Assembly (NCBI GenBank): GCA_041744375.1 | Contig: JBGTLA010000053.1 | Span: forward strand, 62,001 to 126,000 | DNA from: JBGTLA01 sp041744375 | GTDB lineage: Bacteria; Actinomycetota; Acidimicrobiia; Spongiisociales; ZC4RG35 | Direction: 5' to 3' | Length of the DNA: 64,000 nt | Shown here: positions 45,464 through 52,751 of the stretch, one piece after another | How the letters are laid out: each line of letters opens with the position of its first letter | How positions within the stretch are numbered: position 1 is the first letter of the stretch | Notes under the pieces: model-generated | What the model was told of the DNA's origin: nothing | Databases searched by the model: none | The model's input: the letters and a program-made list of their open reading frames with translations, nothing else | Position numbers and translations under genes: made by a program

Positions 45464-47173
45464 TCAGGGACGGAAGTAGCGGTCCTCTACGGCTGTGATC
45501 AGACCCGCCCTGATCCTCTCTGGATCCTCGCCACGAGATGTTAGGTCCTCGTTGCTGGCGAGCAGCTCTGCCAGAACCGAGTCTCCCAGCGCGTCCGCGG
45601 CCCAGCGCGAAAAGTCCCTTCGCCTGGCATGGTCCAGCACGGCCGCTGCTTGGGCCGACCGAAGGTTGCGGTGGAACTCGACCAGGTTCTGGGCGACCCT
45701 CTCTTGGGCCGATGCACCGTCGATGAAGCGGAAGTTCAGCATCGGCGGCAGGTTCGCCTCCACGTATTTGTGCCAGTGGCGGACATGGCGCGTAGTTCGG
45801 GGGGCCAATCGGAACAGTTGTGGCTCTCCAATTGGTGGCACCACGAGTGCCTCACCGAGGCGGGGCTGGGTGGCGGGGCCGGTCGGGTCGATCCCACGGG
45901 CCTCGAGGAGGGTTGAGATGGCGTCGCGAGCCTCGTCGTCGTATTCGGGTAGAATCAATAGCGCATCGAGTTCCTGAGTGAATCCAACAGGAAGGTCCTG
46001 AGGGCGGTACGTGACGGCGCAGACCCCGCGCGGCGCCTCTTGGGCAAGTTCGGTGAGACCGTCTTCATCCGACAGGAATCGGTGGGCTTCGTCGAGCACG
46101 AGCCAATGGGGGAGCCCGCGTGCCTGTCGCTCACGGGCCACCTCGGGCAACAACTCACGGACATAGGAATCCTGTTCGGAAGAAGACAAGAGCGACAGGT
46201 CGATCACGAGGCTGGTCGAGCGGTGATGCAGGATCTCGGCGACCCGGTGCGGATCGGGCAACGGCTGGTCGCCTCCCAGTGCCAAAACCTCTCGGAGGGA
46301 GGCGAGCTCAACGTGATCACCTTCCACGTCGACGACAAGAACGGAGTAACCAAGACGGACGACCAGCTCCGTGAAGAGGCCGGCCGAGTAGGACTTGCCG
46401 GCCATGCTGCCCCCGGCGATGAGGAGGTTGTAGCGCGCGGCCGGAAGCCTTACCGGCCCATCACTCGCCTCGCCTAGCGCGATCGACCAACGGCTGGGAG
46501 GAAATCTCTTTAGTTCGGCGGTCGCCGTACCTGCCAGGACGGCAACAACACCGTCCCCGGCGCGTTCGTCGACCACCAGGTCGGCGTCCACCTTGAGGGA
46601 CTCGACGGCGTTGGCCACGGCCACGCCGACTTCGCACACCGCCAGCAGGCTGTGGTCGTTTTCGGCGTCTCCGACGGCGACGGTGTCGTGTAAGGACAGC
46701 TCGAGGTCTTCCAGCGCCTCGACGAGGCCGTTACCCTTGCTGACCCCGATGGGGAGGACCATCAGCGCGGCCCGGTTGCGCACGACCGCACATTCGAGGT
46801 GCAAGCGCGCGATCTCTTCGAGGACGGTGGCGTCATGGTGGGCATCGCAGGCGAGTATTACTTGGCCGCCCCTCACCGGGAACCCCCGTCGGATCAGAGC
46901 GTCCTCGAGGATGGGTGGTACCGGAGGGACCAGTCGGCGAGAGCGCTCACCGACGGTCACCACAGCACCGTTCTCAGAGACGATGGCGTCGAACGAAGCC
47001 TCGGCATCCGGAAAAGCTCGCAACAACTCGCCCAGGATCCGGCCGGTGACGAGGATGACCGTGGCGCCCTTGTCGCGTACCTGGGCGATTGCCTCGAGCA
47101 CGTGCTGGTCGGGTCGGCTTCCCTCGGTGAGGGTTCCGTCGAAGTCCAAGGCGAACACTCTGTAGTCGGTCAT
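45464..47173 (-). CDS. HAD phosphatase fused to HerA-like ATPase
   Basis: A 569-residue fusion. Residues 1 to about 215 form a HAD-IIB (Cof/sucrose-phosphatase-like) phosphatase: FALDFDGTLTEGS (nucleophile Asp), VTGRIL, and GVSKGNGLVEAL ... VAVGDAENDHSLL. Residues about 240-569 form a HerA/DUF87-type P-loop ATPase with Walker A AGGSMAGKSYSAGL, VLVVDVEGDHVEL and Walker B WLVLDEAHRFL. The pairing of sugar-phosphatase-like and DNA-pump-like modules is unusual. The ATG at 47173 has a weak ribosome site. A small structured RNA and a DosR-type box lie upstream. Function is unknown. Confidence 0.9.
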   Translation of the reverse strand: MTDYRVFALDFDGTLTEGSRPDQHVLEAIAQVRDKGATVILVTGRILGELLRAFPDAEASFDAIVSENGAVVTVGERSRRLVPPVPPILEDALIRRGFPVRGGQVILACDAHHDATVLEEIARLHLECAVVRNRAALMVLPIGVSKGNGLVEALEDLELSLHDTVAVGDAENDHSLLAVCEVGVAVANAVESLKVDADLVVDERAGDGVVAVLAGTATAELKRFPPSRWSIALGEASDGPVRLPAARYNLLIAGGSMAGKSYSAGLFTELVVRLGYSVLVVDVEGDHVELASLREVLALGGDQPLPDPHRVAEILHHRSTSLVIDLSLLSSSEQDSYVRELLPEVARERQARGLPHWLVLDEAHRFLSDEDGLTELAQEAPRGVCAVTYRPQDLPVGFTQELDALLILPEYDDEARDAISTLLEARGIDPTGPATQPRLGEALVVPPIGEPQLFRLAPRTTRHVRHWHKYVEANLPPMLNFRFIDGASAQERVAQNLVEFHRNLRSAQAAAVLDHARRRDFSRWAADALGDSVLAELLASNEDLTSRGEDPERIRAGLITAVEDRYFRP

Positions 47174-47311
47174 TGCATGCCCTATCGACGGTCAGCGTGC
47201 GGATTCGGAGCGGTTGAGGAACAGGGTCATTCGTCACGTCGCGCCCTCACGTCGTCCGCCACCGTGCCTTCGGCGACGTAGGTGCAGTCAAGGGTGTGTG
47301 GGCGCAATCAA

Positions 47312-47432
47312 AAGAGCCTGCAAAGCGAATCCTCTCGTCGGCATTGTCCGCTTCGAGTGGTTGTCGGTTCCGACGCTCTAGCCGGTTCTCAGCCGGATTC
47401 GATCCAGCTCCCGATTCGCCTCGCAGGCTCTT
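47312..47432 (-). ncRNA. Candidate hypoxia-linked small RNA or leader
   Basis: The leftward transcript begins AAGAGCCTGCGAGGCGAATC, ends in the complementary arm and runs straight into UUUUGAUUG, an intrinsic-terminator-like end. The arms pair over 20 bp only on this strand, because G-U wobbles replace what would be A-C mismatches on the other. Inside are small hairpins GGAT/ATCC, CCGG/CCGG and GTCG/CGAC. A DosR-type box is centred 44 bp upstream of the 5' arm. Confidence 0.55.
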
Positions 47433-47468
47433 CACGATCAATCCTGCCGTAGTAGGCAGCCCATCAAT

Positions 47469-47484
47469 AGGGCCGAAAGTCCCT
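47469..47484 (-). promoter_or_regulatory. DosR-type box before the candidate small RNA
   Basis: AGGGCCGAAAGTCCCT, one of the best matches to the shared motif. No protein start lies within 290 bp leftward, which points to the RNA element at 47312-47432 as the direct target, with the HAD-HerA gene behind it. Confidence 0.65.
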
Positions 47485-47519
47485 GTTCGTCGACCGGGGA
47501 CCACTGGCGTCGGTCGCGG

Positions 47520-48101
47520 TCAGTCGGCCGCGCCGATGTCGACGTTGTAGGCGTCATAGACGAGACTGGAGCCACGCTGACGATGGATGGTCAGCCGGCC
47601 GAGCAACCACGTGACCCGTCGGCGGACCTCGGCTTCCCTCACTCCCTCGGCCTCGAGGGCCTCGCGAGCCCTATCCCACGCCCGTATCAGCTCGACGTGT
47701 TCGGCGAAAATCGTCTCGATGTCCGGAAGGAGTCGAGGCGCCATCTCGGCAATCTCCGCCAGTAATCCATCGGGGACCTCGACCTCTCGGATGTGTGCGT
47801 CGAGTGCGCCTCGGAGCGTGAGCAGCGAGGTGTGGACCGCCTTGGTCCACCCGTCGCTCTGCGCCGGTCCGGCGACGGAGGTTTCCAGTTGCACCATGGC
47901 CTCGTGCAGGTCGTCGCGCCGGGCTCGTGCTCGCGCCAACGAGGGGCGACGCCGAGCGGTAGCGGCTGAATCGGGAATCCAGCCGGAAGCCTCCGCTTGA
48001 TCCCGGGCCTTGTCGACCTGGAGCTGTTCACCCGGTGGTCGGAAAAGGTCGACGCCCTCGGCCGACTCCTCCAACTCCAACAACCGCTCCGCATCAGTCA
48101 T
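47520..48101 (-). CDS. Hypothetical helical protein, 193 aa
   Basis: I do not recognise the family. The protein is soluble, charged and almost fully helical (TDAERLLELEESAEGVDL ... RARARRDDLHEAMVQLE ... LLPDIETIFAEHVELIRAWD ... VTWLLGRLTIHRQRG). ATG 48101 has no real ribosome site, but a DosR-type box is centred 42 bp upstream, so the mRNA is probably leaderless. It diverges from rtcB over a 148-bp region with two boxes, which suggests joint hypoxic induction. Confidence 0.65.
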   Translation of the reverse strand: MTDAERLLELEESAEGVDLFRPPGEQLQVDKARDQAEASGWIPDSAATARRRPSLARARARRDDLHEAMVQLETSVAGPAQSDGWTKAVHTSLLTLRGALDAHIREVEVPDGLLAEIAEMAPRLLPDIETIFAEHVELIRAWDRAREALEAEGVREAEVRRRVTWLLGRLTIHRQRGSSLVYDAYNVDIGAAD

Positions 48102-48135
48102 CACCGCACCATGCCCGATGTCGATTGCCGGCGGC

Positions 48136-48151
48136 AGGGCCGAAGGACCCG
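48136..48151. promoter_or_regulatory. DosR-type box, divergent rtcB region (1)
   Basis: AGGGCCGAAGGACCCG, centred 42 bp from the ATG at 48101 and 107 bp from rtcB. Confidence 0.65.
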
Positions 48152-48163
48152 ATCCGTCCGATG

Positions 48164-48179
48164 ATGGACTTTCGTCCCT
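48164..48179. promoter_or_regulatory. DosR-type box, divergent rtcB region (2)
   Basis: ATGGACTTTCGTCCCT (complement AGGGACGAAAGTCCAT), 28 bp from box 1 and centred 78 bp from rtcB. Tandem boxes are common at strong DosR promoters. Confidence 0.65.
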
Positions 48180-48249
48180 GTCGGCTGGCGGAGTGGAAAG
48201 GTAGCTTCGTGTCAAGTGGACCTGGAACAACCCGAGAGGCGGGCGTCAC

Positions 48250-49680
48250 ATGGCGTGGGACCTGACGACTGAGGACGGAGTGGTATGGGATCTGCCGGCC
48301 ACGGGGGCGATGCGCGTCCCGGGTCGCCTGTTCGCCGTTCGGGAGTTGCTCGATCTGTCCGACCTGGGCGATGCCCTTCGCCAAGTACGCAACGTTGCCC
48401 ATCTTCCTGGAATCGTCGAGGCGTCGATGGCGATGCCCGACATCCACCCCGGTTACGGCTTTCCGATTGGAGGGGTGGCGGCCACCGACGTCGCCCGGGG
48501 CGGAGTGATCTCACCCGGCGGGGTGGGTTTCGACATCTGCTGTGGAGTTCGGCTCCTCGTCTCGGGATTCGAGCTGGCAGATGTCCGTTCCAACCTCGAG
48601 TCGATCATGGGCGAGCTCGATCGGCGGATCCCTCGGGGCAGCGGTCCCGGATCAATCGCATCAGGGGATCTCCTGCCCGCCATCCTGCGCGAGGGGGCGG
48701 TGGCTGCCATCGAGGCCGGGTACGGTCAGGCGGCAGATCTGGAGCGGACCGAGTCCGGCGGAACGATGTCGGGCAGTGATCCGCGAGCGGTGTCGATCCG
48801 TGCCCGGGATCGGGGAAGGGCTCAGATCGGGTCTCTCGGGTCTGGGAATCACTTTCTCGAGCTACAAGCAGTGGAGGAGGTGCTCGACCAGTCCGTTGCC
48901 GGGGTCTTCGGCATCCGCCGCGGCTCGGTGTGTGTCATGATCCATTGCGGGAGCAGGGGACTGGGTCACCAGATCTGTCAGGACGCGATCGAGGACATGA
49001 CGGACGTCGCCGCCAGGTACGGGGTCGATGTGCCCGACCGGCAACTGGCGTCGGTGCCCGTCGACTCCCAAGAGGCGCGCTCGTACTTGGCGGCGATGGC
49101 CGCAGCGGCGAACTTCGCCTGGGCGAATCGTCAAATTCTCACCCACGCCACTCGCGAGGCGCTGGCGGCGGCGGTCGGCGTGCCGGTGACGGAGACCGAC
49201 CTTCGGACTGTCTATGACGTGGCCCACAACCTGGCGCGGTTGGAGACCCACGAGGTCAGGGGCGAAAGGCGACAGCTGTGTGTGCACCGAAAGGGCGCAA
49301 CAACCGCTCTGGGCCCGGGCCACGCCGAGCTACCCGCCGACCTGCGTGCCGTTGGGCAGCCCGTCCTGATCCCGGGGAGCATGGGTACGGCATCGTGGAT
49401 TCTCAAGGGTCTGACCGACAACCCGGCTTTCGCGTCTGCCGCCCACGGCGCAGGCCGTGTCATGAGTCGGTCGGTGGCCCGGGCCACCCAGCCGGGCCAT
49501 GAGGTCCTCACCGACCTCGAGGCCCGCAACATTGCGGTTCGTCCTGGGTCGGTGCGGCTATTGGCGGAAGAGGCTCCGTTCGCCTACAAGGACGTCGACC
49601 TCGTGGTGGAGTCTTGCCGGCTGGCCGGGTTGGCTGCGCCGGTGGCCAGGCTGCGACCGCTGGGGGTTGTCAAGGGCTGA
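48250..49680 (+). CDS. rtcB: RtcB-family RNA ligase
   Basis: A 476-residue GTP- and Mn-dependent RNA ligase that joins 3'-phosphate or 2',3'-cyclic phosphate ends to 5'-OH ends. Family blocks are MPDIHPGYGFPIGGVAA, GVGFDICCGVRLL (metal Cys), GSGNHFLELQ, IHCGSRGLGHQ, VYDVAHNLARLE, HRKGATTALGPG with the His that accepts GMP, and IPGSMGTASWIL. It is somewhat longer than E. coli RtcB (408 aa). ATG 48250. There is no archease or RtcA gene next to it. Two DosR-type boxes lie upstream, which suggests RNA repair during dormancy or ribosome/tRNA recovery after toxin cleavage. Confidence 0.95.
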   Translation: MAWDLTTEDGVVWDLPATGAMRVPGRLFAVRELLDLSDLGDALRQVRNVAHLPGIVEASMAMPDIHPGYGFPIGGVAATDVARGGVISPGGVGFDICCGVRLLVSGFELADVRSNLESIMGELDRRIPRGSGPGSIASGDLLPAILREGAVAAIEAGYGQAADLERTESGGTMSGSDPRAVSIRARDRGRAQIGSLGSGNHFLELQAVEEVLDQSVAGVFGIRRGSVCVMIHCGSRGLGHQICQDAIEDMTDVAARYGVDVPDRQLASVPVDSQEARSYLAAMAAAANFAWANRQILTHATREALAAAVGVPVTETDLRTVYDVAHNLARLETHEVRGERRQLCVHRKGATTALGPGHAELPADLRAVGQPVLIPGSMGTASWILKGLTDNPAFASAAHGAGRVMSRSVARATQPGHEVLTDLEARNIAVRPGSVRLLAEEAPFAYKDVDLVVESCRLAGLAAPVARLRPLGVVKG

Positions 49681-49863
49681 CGACGGAGACCTGGACTCAG
49701 GGGACGGGCGGACTCGAGTCGAGGTCGAGCTGCCCGGTCAGGTCGAGGGCATGGCAACCTGCTGCGGAGTGATCACCGGGAAGACGGTCTCGACTCCGCG
49801 GTCGGCGAACTGATGACGGTCATGCATCGGATCAGACATGAACAAAGGCCCTCAGGGCACAGC
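49681..49863. other. Convergent intergenic region, 183 bp
   Basis: Between rtcB and the leftward GH130 gene. I see no gene, no box and only a minor inverted repeat GCCCT-C-AGGGC near 49851. Confidence 0.3.
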
Positions 49864-50874
49864 TCAGGGGGACGGGTCGGACCCTCCCAACTCGCACGTT
49901 TCGCCTGCGTGTTCGGTGCCACACACACAATGCGAGAACGTGAAGGCCACCAACTCGTCGATGGAGGCCGTTGCCACAGCCACCGTCGTATCGGAGGCGC
50001 CGTAGTACATCCGGACCCGTCCTCCTTCTTCGACGACCCAGCCGGTGGGGAACACCACGCCGGGAACGTCACCCTGCCGTTCGTAGTCGGCCTCCGGGCC
50101 GAATACCCACTCGTCGCTTCGCGCCAGTACCACGGTGGGGTTGTCGAAGTCGAGTAGTGCCAGGCCGGCGCGGTACAGGTAACCCGCCGCCGTTGCCTTG
50201 ACACCGTGAAAGAGGATCAACCATCCCGCGTCGGTGAGAAGGGGCGGGGGCCCGATGCCCACCCTCTCGCGATCCCAGTGACCCGAGCGGCGGGTCTCGA
50301 CGATGACCTCGTGTTCGCCCCAGTGGATGAGGTCGGGGCTGAACGAGATCCAGATATGGGGTCCCTGGCCGCGAACACCAAAGGCCACCGGCCGGTGGAT
50401 GAGGGCGTGGCGACCAGCGAAGGTGACGGGGAAGAGGGCTGCGTTCTTGTCCTCGGGCGGCGCTGCTATCGAGCGAAGCTCGTAACTGGTGAAGTCGGAA
50501 GTCGAAGCCAGGGCCACCAGGGGGCCACTGGGCGACAGACCCGTGTAGGCGATGAAGTATTCGTCTCCTACCTTCGTGATGCGGGGATCCTCGGCCCCCC
50601 AACAATCGTGATAGCGACGAGGGTCGGGGTAGATCAAGGGATCACTTTCGATCTTCCAGGCCGTGACACCGTCGTCGCTGCGGGCGACGCCGAGGTGCGA
50701 GAGCCCGGTCCGGTCCTCGACCCTCACCAGCAGGATGGTCTCGCCGTCGTGACCCAGCGTCGCCCCTGGGTTGAAGACTGCGTTGACCGTATAGGGCCAC
50801 ACCTCGGGAGTGAGGATCGGGTTGGTCCGATGGCGGTCGAAGAGTTGCCCACGGCGGGGATGACGTTGGCTCAT
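49864..50874 (-). CDS. GH130-family beta-mannoside phosphorylase
   Basis: A 336-residue protein with the clearest GH130 signature here. AVFNPGATLGHDGETILLVRVEDRTGLSHLG begins the propeller. DCWGAEDPRITKVGDEYFIAYTG carries the catalytic Asp context, and KNAALFPVTFAGRHALIHRP and ISFSPDLIHWGEHEVIVE are further blades. YYGASDT near the C-terminus is standard. Members of this subgroup reversibly phosphorolyse beta-1,4- or beta-1,2-mannosides. The ATG at 50874 has a weak ribosome site. Directly upstream is a broken GT4 remnant, repeating the GT4/GH130 pairing. Confidence 0.9.
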   Translation of the reverse strand: MSQRHPRRGQLFDRHRTNPILTPEVWPYTVNAVFNPGATLGHDGETILLVRVEDRTGLSHLGVARSDDGVTAWKIESDPLIYPDPRRYHDCWGAEDPRITKVGDEYFIAYTGLSPSGPLVALASTSDFTSYELRSIAAPPEDKNAALFPVTFAGRHALIHRPVAFGVRGQGPHIWISFSPDLIHWGEHEVIVETRRSGHWDRERVGIGPPPLLTDAGWLILFHGVKATAAGYLYRAGLALLDFDNPTVVLARSDEWVFGPEADYERQGDVPGVVFPTGWVVEEGGRVRMYYGASDTTVAVATASIDELVAFTFSHCVCGTEHAGETCELGGSDPSP

Positions 50875-50884
50875 CGAACCGGCT

Positions 50885-51007
50885 TCATCGGTTCTGCGGA
50901 CACGGCATTCTCCTCGCAGTGACGCCGGGACTTGAGCGAGTCACGAGAGCCTGGCCGAAGGTGGCAAGTCCGCACCCGGTGGGCGGATACGTGCTTACGA
51001 ACAGCGT
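50885..51007 (-). pseudogene. Remnant of a GT4 glycosyltransferase gene
   Basis: The leftward strand encodes TLFVSTYPPTGCGLATFGQA then LVTR before drifting into unrelated residues and a TGA at 50885. The 24 residues match the N-termini of the GT4 proteins at 15458 (FVSTYPPTVCGLATYTSSLI) and 39089 (LLFASTYPPTACGLATFTRA), but the remaining 350 or so codons are gone and no start codon is in frame. It lies immediately before a GH130 gene, as if the GT4 of the pair was deleted. Confidence 0.8.
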
Positions 51008-51087
51008 TCGCGAGGTGGGCGAGTCGACGATGTCGGACCTCCGAGGCGGGCTCTCACCTGTTCTACCTCAGAGCGGAAAGATCGCAC

Positions 51088-51103
51088 AGGGTCCAAAGTC
51101 CTT
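51088..51103 (+). promoter_or_regulatory. DosR-type box, histidine kinase gene
   Basis: AGGGTCCAAAGTCCTT, centred about 48 bp from the GTG at 51144. It implies feedback control of the sensor gene, as for devRS in mycobacteria. Confidence 0.65.
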
Positions 51104-51143
51104 CGCTGTGCGCCGGTGCCGCCGCGGGTAGTGTTGCCGGGAG

Positions 51144-52194
51144 GTGAGATCTTGGAGTGAGCCCGACACCCATCGTCTAGCCATTGCTGATGGGAAGACG
51201 ACCGCGGACCTGCTGGCCAAGGTGTGCGACGCCGTACCCAGCGCCGTGCTGGTTGTCGATGGTGAGGGCCGAATCACTCTGGCCAACGCTGCCGTTTTCA
51301 GGTTGTTCGGTTGGGAGCCCTCCGAATTGCTCGGCCATCCCGTCGAGGATCTCATTCCTACGGAGCACCGTGCGGTGCACGAGGGCCATCGTGAGGTTTT
51401 CTGGCAGGATCCTGTGGCCCGTCCGATGGGCGAATCGGTTGCTCGAGGGTCGACGGTTCGACGGTTCGACGTTCCTGGTGGAAGTGGCGTTGAGTCCGGT
51501 CGTCGATGGAGCCGCGACCTCCGTGCTGGCCATCGTTCGCGACATCACCGATCGGGTCGGTGCCGAAGAACTGGCCAGACGAACCATGGCGGCTACGGCG
51601 GTGGTGGACGACCGAGCCCGTATCGCCCGTGACCTGCACGACAAGGTCATCCCGGAGTTGTTCGCGAGTGGCCTCATGCTCGCCAACGCGGCTTCCTCTA
51701 CAGATCGTGCCACCTCGGAAACACTCCACACCGTCGTCGAGATCATCGACGACAGCATCCGTCGCGTGCGGGAGACGGTCTTCCGTCTACAGGGTCCCGC
51801 CGGAAGCGATCAGGATCTGACCAGGATCGCCCACGAAGCGGCACGGGCCCTCGGATTCGAACCCCAGTTGACGATAAACGGCCATCTCGACGCCCTCTCA
51901 TCGGATCTCTACGTTGAGGTTGCGGCCGTGGTGAAAGAAGGATTATCGAACGTCGCCCGACACGCCAGGGCGTCCGGTGTGTGGGTCGTGGTCGATATCT
52001 GCGACGATCAAGTGTTGGTTCGAATTGCCGACGATGGAGTGGGTATCAGCAGAGGCATGAGTCCGGGTACGGGCCTGGCAAGTCTGGCAACACGAGCGTC
52101 GCTGATCGGCGGTACCTTCGCCGTTGCGCCGGGGCCTGGCGGTCTAGGGACCCACCTCACCTGGTGGGCACCGATGGTGTCCCAGACGAACTGA
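51144..52194 (+). pseudogene. PAS histidine kinase (DevS-type output), frameshifted
   Basis: Frame 1 from GTG 51144 encodes a PAS domain (VCDAVPSAVLVVDGEGRITL, FGWEPSELLGHPVEDLIP). Its continuation (LEGRRFDGSTFLVEVALSPV) is one base out of frame, so the reading frame is broken near 51428-51470. Removing one G of the GGG at 51428-51430 would give a continuous PMANRLLEGRRFDG. Downstream are the HisKA_3 phosphoacceptor ARIARDLHDKVI and a HATPase_c domain (VVKEGLSNVARHARAS, IADDGVGI, GTGLASLATRASLIGG) as in NarX/DevS kinases. There are no GAF domains. It may be a sequencing error, a real mutation, or two proteins. If intact it would be the DevR partner. Confidence 0.75.
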
Positions 52195-52206
52195 TTCTGG
52201 GAACTC

Positions 52207-52222
52207 CGGGTCCTTGTGCCCT
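52207..52222 (+). promoter_or_regulatory. DosR-type box, degenerate receiver gene
   Basis: CGGGTCCTTGTGCCCT (complement AGGGCACAAGGACCCG), centred 42 bp from the ATG at 52257, the leaderless spacing. Confidence 0.55.
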
Positions 52223-52256
52223 ATGGTGACCCGCGACTCGAGACGATGATGACAGG

Positions 52257-52586
52257 ATGGTCGAAGTCCTCCTCGTCGCGGCTGGCTCTCACTCCCAGGA
52301 GGGCATCACGCGACTGCTCGAGGCAGAGGATGATGTTCATGTCGTGGCGACCTTCGAGTCGCTCCCCGACGTGGCGGGTCGAGACGGCGGTGACGGCGTG
52401 ATCTGGGTCGTTGGCCCCGGTATCGAGGTGCCAGAGGACCTGTCACCCAAGGGCGGGCTCGTGGTGATGACGGCCTTGTCGGGACGAGTGGGCTTCAACC
52501 ATCGTCGGGTGGAGGTGCCAGTGGATCTCAACGGTGTGTCCTTACGCCGCGCCGTTCGTCACCTGGCTGAATCCCGCCCCCGGTGA
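52257..52586 (+). CDS. Degenerate receiver-like protein, 109 aa
   Basis: The N-terminus MVEVLLVAAGSHSQEGITRLLEAEDDVHVV aligns in pattern with NarL-type receivers (V-x-VLLVDDHELVREGIRRLLEAE), but the metal-binding Asp pair is replaced by Ala-Ala. No phospho-acceptor Asp follows in the expected LxDxxLP segment. The rest keeps a Rossmann-like alternation (VIWVVGPGIEV, GLVVMTALSG) and there is no output domain. It follows the histidine kinase by 62 bp and has its own DosR-type box. It could be a decoy or adaptor for the kinase or DevR; that is inference. Confidence 0.6.
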   Translation: MVEVLLVAAGSHSQEGITRLLEAEDDVHVVATFESLPDVAGRDGGDGVIWVVGPGIEVPEDLSPKGGLVVMTALSGRVGFNHRRVEVPVDLNGVSLRRAVRHLAESRPR

Positions 52587-52640
52587 TCGAAGGCGGGAAG
52601 CTGTCCCCGACGATTGTCAGGAACTGAAGGGCTCATTCGT

Positions 52641-52655
52641 CGGGTTGTTCACCCG
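52641..52655. terminator. Small hairpin between convergent genes
   Basis: CGGGT-TGTTC-ACCCG, a 5-bp stem downstream of the receiver-like gene and downstream of the DHOD-like gene on the other strand. Weak, with no U-run. Confidence 0.35.
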
Positions 52656-52686
52656 GTTGTCACAAAGTCGGGCTAGGGACCTGACC

Positions 52687-52702
52687 AGGGCCGAAAGCCC
52701 AC
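52687..52702. promoter_or_regulatory. Orphan DosR-type box
   Basis: AGGGCCGAAAGCCCAC lies between convergent genes, so no annotated start is downstream in either direction. It may drive an unseen RNA or be a leftover site. Confidence 0.5.
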
Positions 52703-52751
52703 GGGTCTGATGTTCCGATGTCCGGGTTCCATGAGTTTCACGGGCGGTTGC

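Noticed and set aside
47390..47432. A tRNA gene suggested by GGATCGAATCC resembling a T-arm
   Set aside because: No acceptor, D- or anticodon-arm arrangement or CCA-compatible end fits; the 20-bp closing stem is far too long for a tRNA.
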